Shown here piece by piece: positions 36,308 through 47,078 of a DNA stretch of 64,000 nucleotides. The notes beneath the pieces are model-generated. The model searched no databases. It was not told the DNA's origin and saw nothing but the letters and a program-made list of their open reading frames with translations. How positions within the stretch are numbered: the stretch's first letter is position 1; each line of letters opens with the position of its first letter. Made by a program: the position numbers and the translations under genes. The DNA is taken from contig NZ_CP059139.1 in NCBI RefSeq assembly GCF_014109765.1, positions 3,972,001 to 4,036,000 on the forward strand, given 5' to 3'. This DNA is from Pseudomonas berkeleyensis. Lineage in GTDB: Bacteria > Pseudomonadota > Gammaproteobacteria > Pseudomonadales > Pseudomonadaceae.

Positions 36308-36789
36308 TCGAATATCTCCAGCAGCGGCGCTTCGTAACGGCTCTTGATTTCGGCGATCATGGCATCGGCATCCGGCACATCCAGGCCATGCAGCAACAGG
36401 GTCTTGTGATCATTGCTGAGCCCAGCCGAGACGGTGCCCGGGGTCAGCGAAACCACACAGGCCAGCAGCGACAGAAGGAACTCGTCCTCGATGTCCATCG
36501 GCACCTCGACGAATGCCGGTCGCAGGCGATCCTGCGGCCCCAGCACCAGGCGTGCGACGTGCAGGTTGGCCAGCACGATGTCGTAGAACACCTTGATCAG
36601 GAACGCGGCGAGTTTCAGCGGCCGCCGCAGGTGCGGCACGTTGAGCAGAAAGTCGCGGGTCAGCCAGACGATGGCCCAGCCGAGGAACAGGCCGAGCAAG
36701 ACCTGGCCGAGCGCGATGGTGTTGACCAACGCCAGCCAGATGACGGCCAGCAGCAGGGTCAGGTGGGGATGGGGAAACAGACGTCTCAT
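36292..36789 (-). CDS. mrpE: Monovalent cation/H+ antiporter subunit E
   Basis: 165 aa: two N-terminal helices (about residues 10-45), then a cytoplasmic domain with 'FLIKVFYDIVLANLHVARLVLGP' and 'SLTPGTVSAGLSNDHKTLLLHGLD', which is the MrpE signature. Overlaps mrpD by ATGA and mrpF by 16 nt. Confidence 0.94.
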   Translation of the reverse strand: MRRLFPHPHLTLLLAVIWLALVNTIALGQVLLGLFLGWAIVWLTRDFLLNVPHLRRPLKLAAFLIKVFYDIVLANLHVARLVLGPQDRLRPAFVEVPMDIEDEFLLSLLACVVSLTPGTVSAGLSNDHKTLLLHGLDVPDADAMIAEIKSRYEAPLLEIFECSPT

Positions 36790-38291
36790 GCCTCACCTCC
36801 ATTAATCAGCGAAAGGTACGGCTGCAGGTTGAGCAACTGCTCGGCAGTGCCCTGTGCGTAGGCCAGCAGCGGTTGTGCCATCACCAGCAGCAAGGGGCTG
36901 GCCAGCAGCAGGCCCAGCGTTGCGCCAAGGCGCGTCCAATCGGCCGGCGCGGTGTTCTCCAGTGGCCGGCCATGGCTGTGCCAGAACAGCTGGCTGCCGG
37001 CACGGCTCAGCGCCACCAGCGTCACCAACCCGGAGAGCAGCACCACCGACCACAACCACAGCGCCTGGCTGCCCGGCTCGACCGAACGCAGCAACAGCAG
37101 CTTGCCGAGGAAGCCGGAAAACGGCGGCAAACCAGCCACCGAAATGGTCGCGGCGAAGAACAGCGCGCCCAGCAGCAGCGGTTGATGCAGGGCCTGCAGC
37201 AGGTGCAGATCGTCACCCGCCGGGCCACGCTGACGCACGATCAACCCAGCCAGCAGGAACAACGCCGCGCTGATCAGGGTGCTGTGCACCAGGTAATACA
37301 GGGCGGCGCTCAACGCCTGTGGCGTACCGAGCGAGAAGCCCGCCAGCAGCGTGCCCACCGACACCACCACCAGATAACCCAACAGCACTTGCAGACGTTC
37401 GGCAGCCAGAGCGCCGATGGCACCGGCGGCCAGTGTCAGCAACGCCAGCCACCAGAGCATCTCATGGGCCATGTTGGCCAACGGGCCAGCGCCTTCACCG
37501 AAGACCAGGGTGAACACGCGGAAGATCGAATACAGGCCGACCTTGGTCATGATCGCGAACAGCGCCGCCACCGGAGCAGGCGCCGAGGCGTAGGCCTTCG
37601 GCAGCCAGAAATACAGCGGCAGCACCGCCGCCTTGAGGGCGAACACCACCAGCAGCAGGTAGGCGGCAGCGCTGAACAGCGGCGCCAGCTCAGGGTCGGC
37701 GTCGGCCACTTTCTGTGCCAGATCCGGCATGTTCAGCGTGCCGCTCAGGCCGTAGAGCATGCTCACGCCGATCAGGAAGAACGACGAACCGAGCAGATTG
37801 AGCACCACATAGTGCACGCCAGCCTTGATCTGATCCTTGCCGTTGCCATGTACCAGCAACGAGTAGGAGGAAATCAGCAGAATCTCGAAGAAGACGAACA
37901 GGTTGAACAGGTCGGCAGTGAGAAAGGCGCCGTTGATCCCCAGCAACTGGAACTGGAACAGCGCGTGGAAGTTCTGCCCGCGCGCGTCATCACCGCGGCT
38001 GGCGTAGAGCACGGCGAAACCGGCCAGCACCGCCGTCAGCAGCAGCATCAGCGCGCTGAGGCGGTCGAGCAGCAGCATGATGCCGAACGGCGCTTGCCAG
38101 TTGCCCAGTGCATAGGCGCGTAACTGGCCATCGTCGGCCAGCAAGACCAGGTAGAGCCCCAGCGGCACCAAGGCCCAGGTGGCCGTCAGCGACAGCGCGC
38201 GCTTGAGGGGCTTACTCAGATTATGGCCAACCAGCAGCAAGGCGCCCGCCAGCATCGGCAGCAGAATCGGCAGGATCAGGGCATGATTCAT
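36786..38291 (-). CDS. mrpD: Monovalent cation/H+ antiporter subunit D
   Basis: 501-aa NuoN/NuoM-related proton-translocating subunit with about 14 helices. 'FFEILLISSYSLLVHGNGKDQIKAG' contains the conserved glutamate and 'LKAAVLPLYFWLPKAYASAPAPVAALFA' the lysine-bearing helix typical of the family. Overlaps mrpC and mrpE by 4 nt each. Confidence 0.95.
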   Translation of the reverse strand: MNHALILPILLPMLAGALLLVGHNLSKPLKRALSLTATWALVPLGLYLVLLADDGQLRAYALGNWQAPFGIMLLLDRLSALMLLLTAVLAGFAVLYASRGDDARGQNFHALFQFQLLGINGAFLTADLFNLFVFFEILLISSYSLLVHGNGKDQIKAGVHYVVLNLLGSSFFLIGVSMLYGLSGTLNMPDLAQKVADADPELAPLFSAAAYLLLVVFALKAAVLPLYFWLPKAYASAPAPVAALFAIMTKVGLYSIFRVFTLVFGEGAGPLANMAHEMLWWLALLTLAAGAIGALAAERLQVLLGYLVVVSVGTLLAGFSLGTPQALSAALYYLVHSTLISAALFLLAGLIVRQRGPAGDDLHLLQALHQPLLLGALFFAATISVAGLPPFSGFLGKLLLLRSVEPGSQALWLWSVVLLSGLVTLVALSRAGSQLFWHSHGRPLENTAPADWTRLGATLGLLLASPLLLVMAQPLLAYAQGTAEQLLNLQPYLSLINGGEA

Positions 38292-38617
38292 ACGCGCGGC
38301 TCCTCGCCGTCGACGTGATCGGTCTTCAGCTCACCCAGGCCGCGCAGCGCCAGCACCACGACGAAGGCGGTCATGGCGAAGCCGATGACGATGGCCGTCA
38401 GCACCAGCGCCTGCGGCAGCGGGTCACCATAGGCCGGACTGCGTCCGATCACCGCCGGCACCCCGGTGCCAAGCCGCCCCATGGCGAAGATGAACAGGTT
38501 GACCGCGTAGGAAATCAGGGTCAGCCCCATGACCACCGGAAAGATCCGTGCACGCAGGATCAGGTAGACACCGGCAGCCGTGAGTACCCCAAGGGTGATG
38601 GCGAACAACACCTCCAT
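38288..38617 (-). CDS. mrpC: Monovalent cation/H+ antiporter subunit C
   Basis: 109-aa NuoK-like subunit with three helices; 'GLTLISYAVNLFIFAMGR' and 'PLPQALVLTAIVIGFAMTAFVV' match MrpC. Starts immediately after the mrpA stop. Confidence 0.94.
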   Translation of the reverse strand: MEVLFAITLGVLTAAGVYLILRARIFPVVMGLTLISYAVNLFIFAMGRLGTGVPAVIGRSPAYGDPLPQALVLTAIVIGFAMTAFVVVLALRGLGELKTDHVDGEEPRV

Positions 38618-41410
38618 TTAGATGACCTCCTTGCAGGATTCGTCCTGACCGACGTGTCCGAGGTTGGACAGGATCAGCAACGTAGCCCCCACTACCGCGA
38701 GGTAGACGCCCAGGTCGAAGAGGATGGCCGTGGCCAGCTCGATCTCGCCGATCAGCGGGATGTGGAAATGGTCGAAGGCGGACGTCAGGAACGGCACGCC
38801 GAACGCCCAACTGCCCAGGCCGGTGAAGGCGGCGATCAGCACGCCCCAGCCGGCCATACTGTGGTAGCTGAAACGCAGACGCTGCTGCGTCCAGGTCACG
38901 CCATGCGAGATGTACTGCAGGATCAGCGCGACCGCGGTGATCAAGCCGGCGATGAAGCCGCCGCCCGGCAGGTTGTGACCGCGGATGAAGATGAATACGG
39001 CGATCAACAGCGCCAACGGCAGCAAGGCACGCGCCAGGTTGTCGAGGATCATCGGGTGGCTGTCGGTCGACCACAGACGACCGTTCTTGTCGTGGGTCGG
39101 GTGCGGCAGGTGCAGGCCGTACAGCAGCGCATAGATACCGATGGCGGCAATCGCCAGCACGGTGATCTCGCCAAGGGTATCGAAACCGCGGAAGTCCACC
39201 AGGATCACGTTGACCACATTGGTGCCACCGCCGCCGGAGACGCTGTTGTCGAGGAAGAACGAGGAAATGCTCTGGTACGGACGGGTCAGCACGGCATAGG
39301 CAAGCATCGCCACCACCGCGCCGACACCACCAGCCAGGGTGAAATCACGCAACGCACGCAGGCTGCTGGACTCCACTGGCGTGCGATCCGGCATGAAATA
39401 CAGCGTCAGCATCAGCAGGATGATGGTCACCACCTCCACCGACACCTGGGTCAGCGCCAGATCCGGCGCCGAGAAACGGGCGAAAGCCAGTGCCACCATC
39501 AACCCCGCCAGGCTGAGCAGCATCAACGCCACCAGGCGGCGGCGATGGAAATACACGGTCAACAGCGCGCTGCCCATCAGCAGAACCATGCCCAGCGCCG
39601 TGATGCCATCGAGCGGCGTCAGCTCCACCGAGCCGGTGAGATTTTGCAGCGGGCTCAACGCGACGATCAGCAGCAGCAGCGTGGCGCCGAGCATCCAGCC
39701 GAGGTAACTCTGTAGCGAACCGTTCTCCAGCAGGCCGGTGAAGCGGCGCGCCAACTTGATCAGGCCGACCAGCGCATTGTCGAACACCAGCTTGGCGTCG
39801 ACCGTGGGCAACCCCTCGTACCACTGGAACAGCGGCTTGCGCAGCACATAGACGGCAATACCACCAAACAGTGCGATGAAGCTCATCAGCAGCGGCAGGT
39901 TGAAGCCGTGCCAGATCGCCAGGCTGTACTCCGGCAGCTCACCGCCGAGGGTCGCACCTGCAGCGCTGGCCAGCAGCGGTGCCACCGTATAGGCCGGCAC
40001 GACGCCGACCAGTAAGCAGAGGAAGACCAGAATCTCCACCGGCACCTTCATATAACGCGGCGGTTCATGCGGCGGGTACTTGGGCAGGTCATGCGGCTCG
40101 CCGTTAAAGAACACGTCATGAATGAAACGCAGCGAATAGGCTACGGCGAACACACCGGCCAGTGTCGCCACTGCCGGGATCACCCAATTGAAGCTGCCAA
40201 ACAGGTGCTGATTGAGGGTTTCGCCGAAGAACATTTCCTTGCTGAGGAAGCCGTTGAGCAATGGCACCCCGGCCATCGCCGAAGCAGCCACCATGGCCAG
40301 CACGGCCGTATGTGGCATGTACCGCCATAGCCCGGCGAGCTTGCGCATGTCGCGGCTGCCGGTCTCGTGGTCGATGATGCCCGCGGCCATGAACAACGAG
40401 GCCTTGAAGGTCGCATGATTGATGATGTGGAACACCGCCGCCACGGCTGCCAGACGGGTATCCAGGCCGAACAACAGGGTGATCAGGCCCAGGTGGCTGA
40501 TGGTCGAGTAAGCCAGCAGTCCTTTGAGGTCATGCTGGAACAACGCCATGCAGGCGCCGACCAGCAGCGTGGTCAGGCCGGTGAGGCTGACCAGATAGAA
40601 CCACCAGTCGGAGTCGGCCAGTGCCGGGTACAAGCGCGCCAGAAGGAACACGCCGGCCTTGACCATCGTCGCCGAGTGCAGATAGGCCGACACCGGCGTA
40701 GGCGCCGCCATCGCGTGCGGCAGCCAGAAATGGAAGGGAAACTGTGCGGACTTGGTGAACACCCCAAGCAGCACCAGAATCAGCGCCAGCGGATACAGCG
40801 CATGGGCGCGGATCAGGTCGCCCGAAGCCAGCACGTCGGTCAGCTCGAAGCTGCCGACGATGTTGCCGATCAGCAGGATACCGGCCAGCAGCGCCAGACC
40901 ACCGCCGCCGGTGACGGTCAGCGCCATGCGCGCACCCTTGCGCGCTTCGGAACGCCAGCCCCAGAAGCCGATGAGCAGGAACGACGACAGGCTGGTCAGC
41001 TCCCAGAACACCATCATCAGCAGCAGGTTTTCCGACAGCACCACGCCCAGCATGGCGCCCATGAACAACAGCAGGAAGGAGAAGAACTGCCCCATCGAGT
41101 CGCGCTTCGACAGGTAGTAACGTGCGTAGAGAATCACCAGCAAACCGATGCCGAGGATCAACAGGGCGAACAAGAAGCCCAGGCCATCGAGGCGCAGGCT
41201 AAGGTTCAAGCCCAGTTGCGGCAGCCACTCGTACTGCACGCGCAGCACTTCACCGGCGAATACGCGCGGTTGTTGCATCAGCAGCAGGATCAGGGCCGTG
41301 AGCGGCGCAATGGCTGTGGCCAGGGCACAGGCCAGACGGCCGAAGCGGTCGGCCAGCACGGGCAGGATCAGCCCGAGAAACGGCAAGGCGATAATCAGCG
41401 CAAGTACCAT
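38618..41410 (-). CDS. mrpA: Monovalent cation/H+ antiporter subunit A, fused to B
   Basis: 930-aa NuoL-like subunit, first gene of the operon. The N-terminal ~500 residues carry the conserved proton channel helices ('[23 protein letters not shown]', '[34 protein letters not shown]'), and the last ~300 residues include the MrpB domain ('[15 protein letters not shown]'). The PhaAB-type fusion explains why there is no separate mrpB. The ATG at 41410 ([13 protein letters not shown]) is better than the upstream one because it starts the first helix. The system exports Na+ or K+ in exchange for H+; cation preference cannot be read from sequence. Confidence 0.95.
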   Translation of the reverse strand: MVLALIIALPFLGLILPVLADRFGRLACALATAIAPLTALILLLMQQPRVFAGEVLRVQYEWLPQLGLNLSLRLDGLGFLFALLILGIGLLVILYARYYLSKRDSMGQFFSFLLLFMGAMLGVVLSENLLLMMVFWELTSLSSFLLIGFWGWRSEARKGARMALTVTGGGGLALLAGILLIGNIVGSFELTDVLASGDLIRAHALYPLALILVLLGVFTKSAQFPFHFWLPHAMAAPTPVSAYLHSATMVKAGVFLLARLYPALADSDWWFYLVSLTGLTTLLVGACMALFQHDLKGLLAYSTISHLGLITLLFGLDTRLAAVAAVFHIINHATFKASLFMAAGIIDHETGSRDMRKLAGLWRYMPHTAVLAMVAASAMAGVPLLNGFLSKEMFFGETLNQHLFGSFNWVIPAVATLAGVFAVAYSLRFIHDVFFNGEPHDLPKYPPHEPPRYMKVPVEILVFLCLLVGVVPAYTVAPLLASAAGATLGGELPEYSLAIWHGFNLPLLMSFIALFGGIAVYVLRKPLFQWYEGLPTVDAKLVFDNALVGLIKLARRFTGLLENGSLQSYLGWMLGATLLLLIVALSPLQNLTGSVELTPLDGITALGMVLLMGSALLTVYFHRRRLVALMLLSLAGLMVALAFARFSAPDLALTQVSVEVVTIILLMLTLYFMPDRTPVESSSLRALRDFTLAGGVGAVVAMLAYAVLTRPYQSISSFFLDNSVSGGGGTNVVNVILVDFRGFDTLGEITVLAIAAIGIYALLYGLHLPHPTHDKNGRLWSTDSHPMILDNLARALLPLALLIAVFIFIRGHNLPGGGFIAGLITAVALILQYISHGVTWTQQRLRFSYHSMAGWGVLIAAFTGLGSWAFGVPFLTSAFDHFHIPLIGEIELATAILFDLGVYLAVVGATLLILSNLGHVGQDESCKEVI

Positions 41411-41687
41411 CGGCACCCCCTCTATGCGGAACGGCCGGCGCGACCCGGCGGCATGAACTGGAGTCAAAAGTCCGTGACGGCGGCAGTCCCTACCGCCCGG
41501 AAACGGCTACACCGTCGTCAGAACCAGAATAGCCAGCGATTATCCATAACTATCGAACCAGCGTCATGCATTGAATTATTACTAAAAACAGCATGTTGCA
41601 ATGACGGTGCGATTACCAGAGCGCCAGGGGCAATTTCCCCTCTCCAGCCAGGGCCCTGTAGGTGAGCCGCCATGAATGATGCAGGCA
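41411..41687. other. Intergenic region upstream of mrpA
   Basis: AT-richer than its neighbours and presumably holds the mrp promoter, but I see no confident promoter or gene in it. Confidence 0.4.
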
Positions 41688-41724
41688 TAAAAAAGTCGGA
41701 GCGGTGTCGCACCGCTCCGACTTT
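41688..41724 (-). terminator. Terminator of the glycine-zipper lipoprotein gene
   Basis: 14-bp perfect stem AAAGTCGGAGCGGT / ACCGCTCCGACTTT with a 5-nt loop, followed by a T-run on the minus strand. Confidence 0.9.
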
Positions 41725-41739
41725 CATGGGGATACAGAA

Positions 41740-42201
41740 TCAGTGAGTGACGCGGCTGGTGCCGTTGACGGTCATGATGCGCACGCGCTCGCCAACCCGG
41801 AACACCTGGTTCGGTTCGACTTCCTGCACGTAGGCACGCATGGTGCCGTCATCTTCGCGCACGGTGATCTCGACACCTTGGGTACGCGTCAGGCCTTCTT
41901 CGGCTGCTGCGCCCAGCAGGCCACCGGCAACGGCGCCGACCACCGCCATGACGGCGCTACCACGGCCACCGCCAAGACCACTACCACCGACACCACCGAT
42001 TACCGCACCGGCACCGGCGCCGATCGGCGTCTTGGTACCTTCGATCTTGACCGGTCGAAGCGACTCGATGGTTCCCATGCGCACCGTTTGCACCGCTCGG
42101 GCCTCGTCACGGCTGTAGGTGTCACCGGTCAGGCTGGACTGGCAACCGCCGAGAGCCAGAAACGCAGCCAGCGAGGTGATGAGCAGAGTGGGTTTACGCA
42201 T
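41740..42201 (-). CDS. Glycine-zipper outer-membrane lipoprotein (SlyB/PcpY-like)
   Basis: 153-aa lipoprotein: signal peptide ending ALGGCQ (cysteine about residue 20), then a glycine-zipper double helix rich in GxxxG (about residues 60-105) and a C-terminal 'VEPNQVFRVGERVRI' beta segment. The family is widespread in the Gram-negative outer membrane and linked to envelope integrity. I used the ATG at 42201, which begins the signal peptide. Monocistronic with a strong terminator. Confidence 0.87.
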   Translation of the reverse strand: MRKPTLLITSLAAFLALGGCQSSLTGDTYSRDEARAVQTVRMGTIESLRPVKIEGTKTPIGAGAGAVIGGVGGSGLGGGRGSAVMAVVGAVAGGLLGAAAEEGLTRTQGVEITVREDDGTMRAYVQEVEPNQVFRVGERVRIMTVNGTSRVTH

Positions 42202-42331
42202 AGCAATTCCTCCAGAGATATCTCGATCCATTAGACGCCACGCCCAGGCAGTCGTCACCAACATGCCTCAACAATAGTAGATTCAGACAGACAGAGTTCA
42301 GCTAGGTTCTATGCGCGGGCTCAGCCAAGCA

Positions 42332-43471
42332 TCAGCGTGCCAGACCGCCCAGGCGCCACAGCCGAGCGATATCCACCGCACGCGCCTGCAACTCCGCGGC
42401 GGCACCAGCCATCGCCTGCTCCAGCGAAAGCGGCCCTGGCGCCAGGCTGAACGCGGCTTCGATACCGGCGTCGTAAAGTGCCTGGTAGTTCTCGCCCAGG
42501 CTACCTGCCAAAGCTATCACCGGTGCACCCGCTGCCCGCGCGACGCGCGCCACGCCCATGGGCGTCTTGCCATGCAGGGTCTGCTCGTCCATTCGCCCTT
42601 CACCGGTAATCACCAGATCAGCCCCCTGTACCGCTTCGGCCAGCCCGGACAGCTCGGCCACCAGCTCGATGCCCGGCCGGAAACTGGCCTTCAGAAACGC
42701 CCGCGCGGCAAAGCCAAGCCCCCCCGCCGCACCTACGCCCGGAAATTGCGCGTGATCCTCGCCAAGCGTCGCCGCAACGACGCGCGCATAACGCTCCAGC
42801 GCAGAATCCAGTTCGGCGACCTGCTCGGGCGATGCCCCCTTCTGCGGGCCGAACACTGCCGACGCACCGCGTGGGCCACAGAGCGGGTTATCGACGTCCG
42901 CAGCGACCTCGACCTGTACCTGCAGCAACCGGGCATCCAGGCCACTCAGATCGATCTGATCGAGCCCTGCCAGCGCGGCACCGCCAGACGCCAGCTCGCG
43001 TCCCTGCTCATCGAGAAAGCGCACGCCAAGCGCCTGCAGAAGGCCCATCCCGCCATCATTGGTGGCGCTGCCGCCGAGCCCGAGGATGATGCGCGTCGCC
43101 CCAGCCTCGAGCGCTTCGCTGATCAGCTCGCCCGTGCCAAAGCTACTGGCCCGGCGTGCATCACGCCGCTCACGTGGCACCCAATGCAGGCCGCTGGCAG
43201 CAGCCATTTCAATGACTGCAGTGCCCTGCCCCAACCAGCCCCAATGCGCGGTGACCACCTCACCCATGGGGCCACGTACCTGATGCTCGCGCCGCTCACC
43301 ACCCACGGCAGCCAGCAGTGCATCCACCGTGCCCTCGCCACCATCGGCCATTGGCCGTAGCAGGCATTCGGCTTCGGGAAACACCTGTTGCCAGCCGCGT
43401 GCGATGGCTGCGGCCACATCGGGCGCACTGAGACTCTCCTTGAAGGAGTCGGGAGCGATGACGATTTTCAT
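42332..43471 (-). CDS. Glycerate kinase (GlxK/GarK family)
   Basis: 379-aa kinase producing 2-phosphoglycerate from glycerate. The family N-terminus MKIVIAPDSFKESLSA, 'PMADGGEGTVDAL', 'GLGGSATNDGGMG' and 'VITGEGRMDEQTLHGKTP' are all present. With the upstream GntP permease and CdaR regulator it forms a glycerate/sugar-diacid utilisation unit. Last gene of that unit. Confidence 0.93.
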   Translation of the reverse strand: MKIVIAPDSFKESLSAPDVAAAIARGWQQVFPEAECLLRPMADGGEGTVDALLAAVGGERREHQVRGPMGEVVTAHWGWLGQGTAVIEMAAASGLHWVPRERRDARRASSFGTGELISEALEAGATRIILGLGGSATNDGGMGLLQALGVRFLDEQGRELASGGAALAGLDQIDLSGLDARLLQVQVEVAADVDNPLCGPRGASAVFGPQKGASPEQVAELDSALERYARVVAATLGEDHAQFPGVGAAGGLGFAARAFLKASFRPGIELVAELSGLAEAVQGADLVITGEGRMDEQTLHGKTPMGVARVARAAGAPVIALAGSLGENYQALYDAGIEAAFSLAPGPLSLEQAMAGAAAELQARAVDIARLWRLGGLAR

Positions 43472-43526
43472 GATGGGAACCTCGGAAGGGGCGGACGGCC
43501 CGAAAACCGTCCGCCAATGAAGCGAA

Positions 43527-44894
43527 TTACAGCAGAACCAGGCTGAGCAGCCAGACGGTGATCATGCCGGCGACACCCTGGATCAGGGTAGCGATCGTTT
43601 GCGCACGATAAGCCGTGGAAACCTTCATGCGACTGAACTGGGTGACGACCCAGAAGAAGCTGTCGTTGGCATGGGAAACAGTCATCGCCCCCGCACCGAT
43701 GGCCATGACGGTCAGCACGCGGCCCATCTCGCTATCGAGCCCCAACTGACCGAGCAGTGGCGCGACCAACGCAGAGGTGGTGACCAATGCGACAGTCGTC
43801 GAACCTTGTGCGCTCTTCAGCGCGGCGGCGACCACGAACGGCATGAACAGACCGATGCCCAGTGCCGACAGCGTAGTGCCCAGGTAATCACCCAGCGGGG
43901 TGACCTTGAGGATCGCGCCGAAAGCGCCACCAGCACCGGTGATCAGCAGGATCGGCGCAGCGGACACCAGGCCATCGGCAACGTAATCATGGAATTCCTG
44001 ACGCTTGTCGGCGCTCTTGAGCAACGTGCAAGCCAGGGCCAGACCAACCAGCAGCGCCGCAATCGGCTGACCGAAGAAATTCAGCATGCCGAACAGCAGA
44101 CCATCACCGAACGGCTTGCTGGGGAACACAGCGATGGAGCCCAGGCAGATCAGCACGATGGGCACGAAGATCGGCGCGAAAGCCTGGAAGGCGCTGGGCA
44201 GCTTGCCATAGCGCGCCTTGAGTGCCTCGAAATCGACCGCATCGTCGAGCAGTTCGCTCGGCGCCTCTTCCAGCAGTTCCTTGTCGTTCTGCTTGAGGAA
44301 ACGGTTGGCCCAGAGCATGCCAGCCAGCGCGGTAACCAGCGCGACCACCAGGCCGACAGCGATCACCAGGCCCAGCGAGGTTTCCAGGCCGAGGTTGCCG
44401 GCGGCGGCAATCGGTCCCGGGGTCGGCGGCACGAAGGTGTGGGTAGCGTACAGACCGGTGGCCAATGCCACGCTCATGGCCACCACGGATACCTTCATCC
44501 GCGCCGCCAGGGCGTTCTTCAGCGAGTTGAGGATGACGTAGCCGGAATCACAGAACACCGGAATGGACACCAGATAACCGATGATCGACATGGTCAGCGT
44601 AGGGAAACGCTGGCCCAGCAGACGAATCACGGTCTCCGCCATGGTGATGGCTGCGCCACTGCGCTCCAGGATCACCCCAATGATGGTGCCCAACGCGATG
44701 ACGATACCGATGTAGCCGAGAATGCCGCCGAAACCCGACGCGACGGTCTTGAGAATCTCGGGAGCGGGAAGCTGATAGGCGAAACCGGCGATGATCGCGG
44801 CGCCCAGCAAGGCGAGAAAGGGGTGCAACTTCAAGCGTGTAGTGGACAGTACGATGAACGCGATGAGCGCCACCAGGATCAGGACCAGGCCCAT
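43527..44894 (-). CDS. GntP-family permease (gluconate/glycerate type)
   Basis: 455-aa carrier with about 12-14 helices. Family blocks: 'GFGGILGYIGIVIALGTIIGVILERSGAA', 'PVFCDSGYVIL' and 'HANDSFFWVVTQFS'. The neighbouring glycerate kinase suggests glycerate rather than gluconate as substrate. The ATG at 44894, after GAGGAGACTGGTC, was chosen; the longer frame adds a basic hydrophilic leader. Confidence 0.9.
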   Translation of the reverse strand: MGLVLILVALIAFIVLSTTRLKLHPFLALLGAAIIAGFAYQLPAPEILKTVASGFGGILGYIGIVIALGTIIGVILERSGAAITMAETVIRLLGQRFPTLTMSIIGYLVSIPVFCDSGYVILNSLKNALAARMKVSVVAMSVALATGLYATHTFVPPTPGPIAAAGNLGLETSLGLVIAVGLVVALVTALAGMLWANRFLKQNDKELLEEAPSELLDDAVDFEALKARYGKLPSAFQAFAPIFVPIVLICLGSIAVFPSKPFGDGLLFGMLNFFGQPIAALLVGLALACTLLKSADKRQEFHDYVADGLVSAAPILLITGAGGAFGAILKVTPLGDYLGTTLSALGIGLFMPFVVAAALKSAQGSTTVALVTTSALVAPLLGQLGLDSEMGRVLTVMAIGAGAMTVSHANDSFFWVVTQFSRMKVSTAYRAQTIATLIQGVAGMITVWLLSLVLL

Positions 44895-45054
44895 GACCAG
44901 TCTCCTCATTGTTGTTATGACCGGATGCAGTATCCGGCTGGGAATGCCGACAGGCAGGCCATTGTGGCTCAGCCTTGAGCGGCAGACCCTGTGCGCCCGC
45001 ACCAAAAGACAAGAGCCTTGAACGAGTCATTTAGTTCAGGCGCACAACACTCCT

Positions 45055-46176
45055 TCAACCGGGCTCATCGCCCTCGGCGCCCAGCAGGCCCAGCCCCAGG
45101 GACAACTGCAGGCGCTGATCGAAGCGATTGAGGTCGAGCCCACTCAGCTCGCCAATGCGCTCCAGGCGATAACGCAGGGTATTACGATGAATGCCCAATG
45201 CCTGGGCGCAGGTTTGAATCTGGCCATCATGGGCGCACCAGGCTTCCAGCGTGGCCCGCAACGTGCCTTGTGCATCCTGAGCCAGAACCTGACGCAACGG
45301 TGCCAGCCACCCCTGCAACAACCAGCTGTGGCGTTGCGCATAAAGCAAGGTGGGCAGGCGCAGCTCCTCCAGTGACAACAGGCGACGCCGTGGGAAGCGC
45401 GCCTGCCCATAGGCCTGCAGATCACGCAACACCAGGCTGGCCTGACGCAATTCGGCAAGATCGCTCAGAGGATCGCTCAAGGCCATGGAACGCACGCCCC
45501 ATTCGCGCTCATCAGCCTGGCTCAACCAGGCCTGATCATCGCGACTGGCGTTATAGGGACGACACCAGAGCAATTCATTACGCCCCAGCGGCGCCACCAG
45601 ATGCTCGCTCTTGCCTCCAAGCGCCGCCAGCAGACGCGCCTGGCGCGGCAACGGGTCGCCCTGCTCCACCAGACGCAGCAGGCACATCTGCCGGGGCCAG
45701 CCCAGATTCAGTCCCAGCCGCTCGGCCTCCGCCTCGAGACTGGCCAAGGCCTGTTGCGGATCGAGCAACTGACGCAGCCAGGCTTCCTGCTGATGCCGCT
45801 GCCAATGCCGCTCAGCCTGCAACACACGATGCTCCACCAGCATCTCGGCGGCCATGCGTACCAGCTCGGCGTAGGGGCGCACCACCTCGGGATCACCGGT
45901 GATGCCGAGCACGCCGATCAGTTGTTCGGCATGACGAAGCGGCAGATTGACGCCCGGTTTGACGCCACGCAGACAGGCCGCCGCCTGTGCATCGATTTCC
46001 ACCACACGGCGGTTGGCCAGCACCAGTTGCGCGCCTTCATGACGGGTGTGCAGTCGGCTGGGATCACCACTGCCGATGATCATGCCCTGAGCATCCATCA
46101 CATTGATGTTGTGCGGCAGGATGGCCATCGCGCGGTCGACGATGCGCTGCGCCAGAGTGGAATCGAGTTCGAGCAT
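45055..46176 (-). CDS. cdaR: CdaR-family sugar-diacid regulator
   Basis: 373-aa activator with the diacid recognition domain at the N-terminus ('AQRIVDRAMAILPHNINVMDAQGMIIGSGD', 'LPLRHAEQLIGVLGITGDPEVV') and a C-terminal PucR-type HTH ('CAQALGIHRNTLRYRLERIGELSGLDL'). It is upstream of the permease and kinase on the same strand, like the glycerate/diacid regulon of enterobacteria. I prefer the ATG at 46176 (MLELDSTLAQ); one 30 nt earlier is possible. Confidence 0.9.
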   Translation of the reverse strand: MLELDSTLAQRIVDRAMAILPHNINVMDAQGMIIGSGDPSRLHTRHEGAQLVLANRRVVEIDAQAAACLRGVKPGVNLPLRHAEQLIGVLGITGDPEVVRPYAELVRMAAEMLVEHRVLQAERHWQRHQQEAWLRQLLDPQQALASLEAEAERLGLNLGWPRQMCLLRLVEQGDPLPRQARLLAALGGKSEHLVAPLGRNELLWCRPYNASRDDQAWLSQADEREWGVRSMALSDPLSDLAELRQASLVLRDLQAYGQARFPRRRLLSLEELRLPTLLYAQRHSWLLQGWLAPLRQVLAQDAQGTLRATLEAWCAHDGQIQTCAQALGIHRNTLRYRLERIGELSGLDLNRFDQRLQLSLGLGLLGAEGDEPG

Positions 46177-46266
46177 GAGAAGTGGCTCCGCGACGAGAGC
46201 CGGCATTGTAGGCCAGCTACGTGCTCACACTTCGGAAAACCACCCAGAATTGCATCCGCAGCCCTT

Positions 46267-46332
46267 GCAGGGCGCGCCACGTGCACCAATGACGGTGATG
46301 CGATCTTGATTGGTGCGCACCGCGCCGCCCTA
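46267..46332. repeat. GTAGGG-type palindromic element (copy 3)
   Basis: Arms of about 24 bp (46267-46290 and 46309-46332) pair imperfectly and end in GCAGGG and CCCTAC. Lies between cdaR and the 3' end of pdxH. Confidence 0.7.
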
Positions 46333-46354
46333 CAAGGCCGTCATGGCGGGTGCA

Positions 46355-47002
46355 TCAGGGTGCCAGGCGCTCGCGAATCCAGGCCTCGCCCTGCAGGCGG
46401 TAATTGAGCCGGTCATGCAGGCGGCTGGGACGCCCCTGCCAGAACTCGATACGCTCCGGCAGCAGGCGATAGCCGCCCCAGTGAGGCGGGCAATGCGGGG
46501 TCTGGTTGAGAAAGCGCTTCTCGGTTTCAGCGAGCAGACCTTCGAGCTCGGCACGATCCCGAATCACCCGGCTCTGCGGCGAGGCCCAAGCGCCGATCCG
46601 GCTGCCCAGGGGGCGCACCTGGAAATAGCCATCGGACTCGGCCGCAGTGACCTGCTCCACGCGCCCCTCGATGCGTACCTGACGCTCCAGGCTAGGCCAG
46701 AAGAAGGTCATGGCAGCAAATGGACGCACCGCAAGCTGACGCCCCTTGGCACTGTCGTAATTGCTGAAGAAGGTGAAACCGCGCTCGTCGAGGCCCTTGA
46801 GCAGCAGTACGCGACAGTGCGGCCGGCCGCTCTCGTCGACCGTAGCCAGGGTCATGGCATTGGGCTCGACCGGCAACTGCTCGGTCTTCACCGCATCATC
46901 GAACCATTGACGGAACAGGGAAAAAGGCTCCAGCGGGGCCTGAGTCTCGCTCAGGCCGTCGCGGGTGTAGTCGCGGCGCATATCGGCCAATGTCTGGGTC
47001 AT
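46355..47002 (-). CDS. pdxH: Pyridoxamine 5'-phosphate oxidase
   Basis: FMN enzyme (215 aa) that forms pyridoxal phosphate from PNP or PMP. '[24 protein letters not shown]', '[15 protein letters not shown]' and the C-terminal '[18 protein letters not shown]' are family signatures, including the RxHDR PLP-binding motif. Standard length; monocistronic. Confidence 0.96.
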   Translation of the reverse strand: MTQTLADMRRDYTRDGLSETQAPLEPFSLFRQWFDDAVKTEQLPVEPNAMTLATVDESGRPHCRVLLLKGLDERGFTFFSNYDSAKGRQLAVRPFAAMTFFWPSLERQVRIEGRVEQVTAAESDGYFQVRPLGSRIGAWASPQSRVIRDRAELEGLLAETEKRFLNQTPHCPPHWGGYRLLPERIEFWQGRPSRLHDRLNYRLQGEAWIRERLAP

Positions 47003-47078
47003 GGCAGCTCCTGATGGCAGCTCTAGAAAGCACTTGCGTTTTCAGAGCCACCTCACCAAGTGGGAAATGCCGCCAAGC

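Noticed and set aside
36873..38123. 416-codon plus-strand frame in the mrp operon
   Set aside because: Antisense of mrpD; Gln/His/Arg-rich shadow frame.
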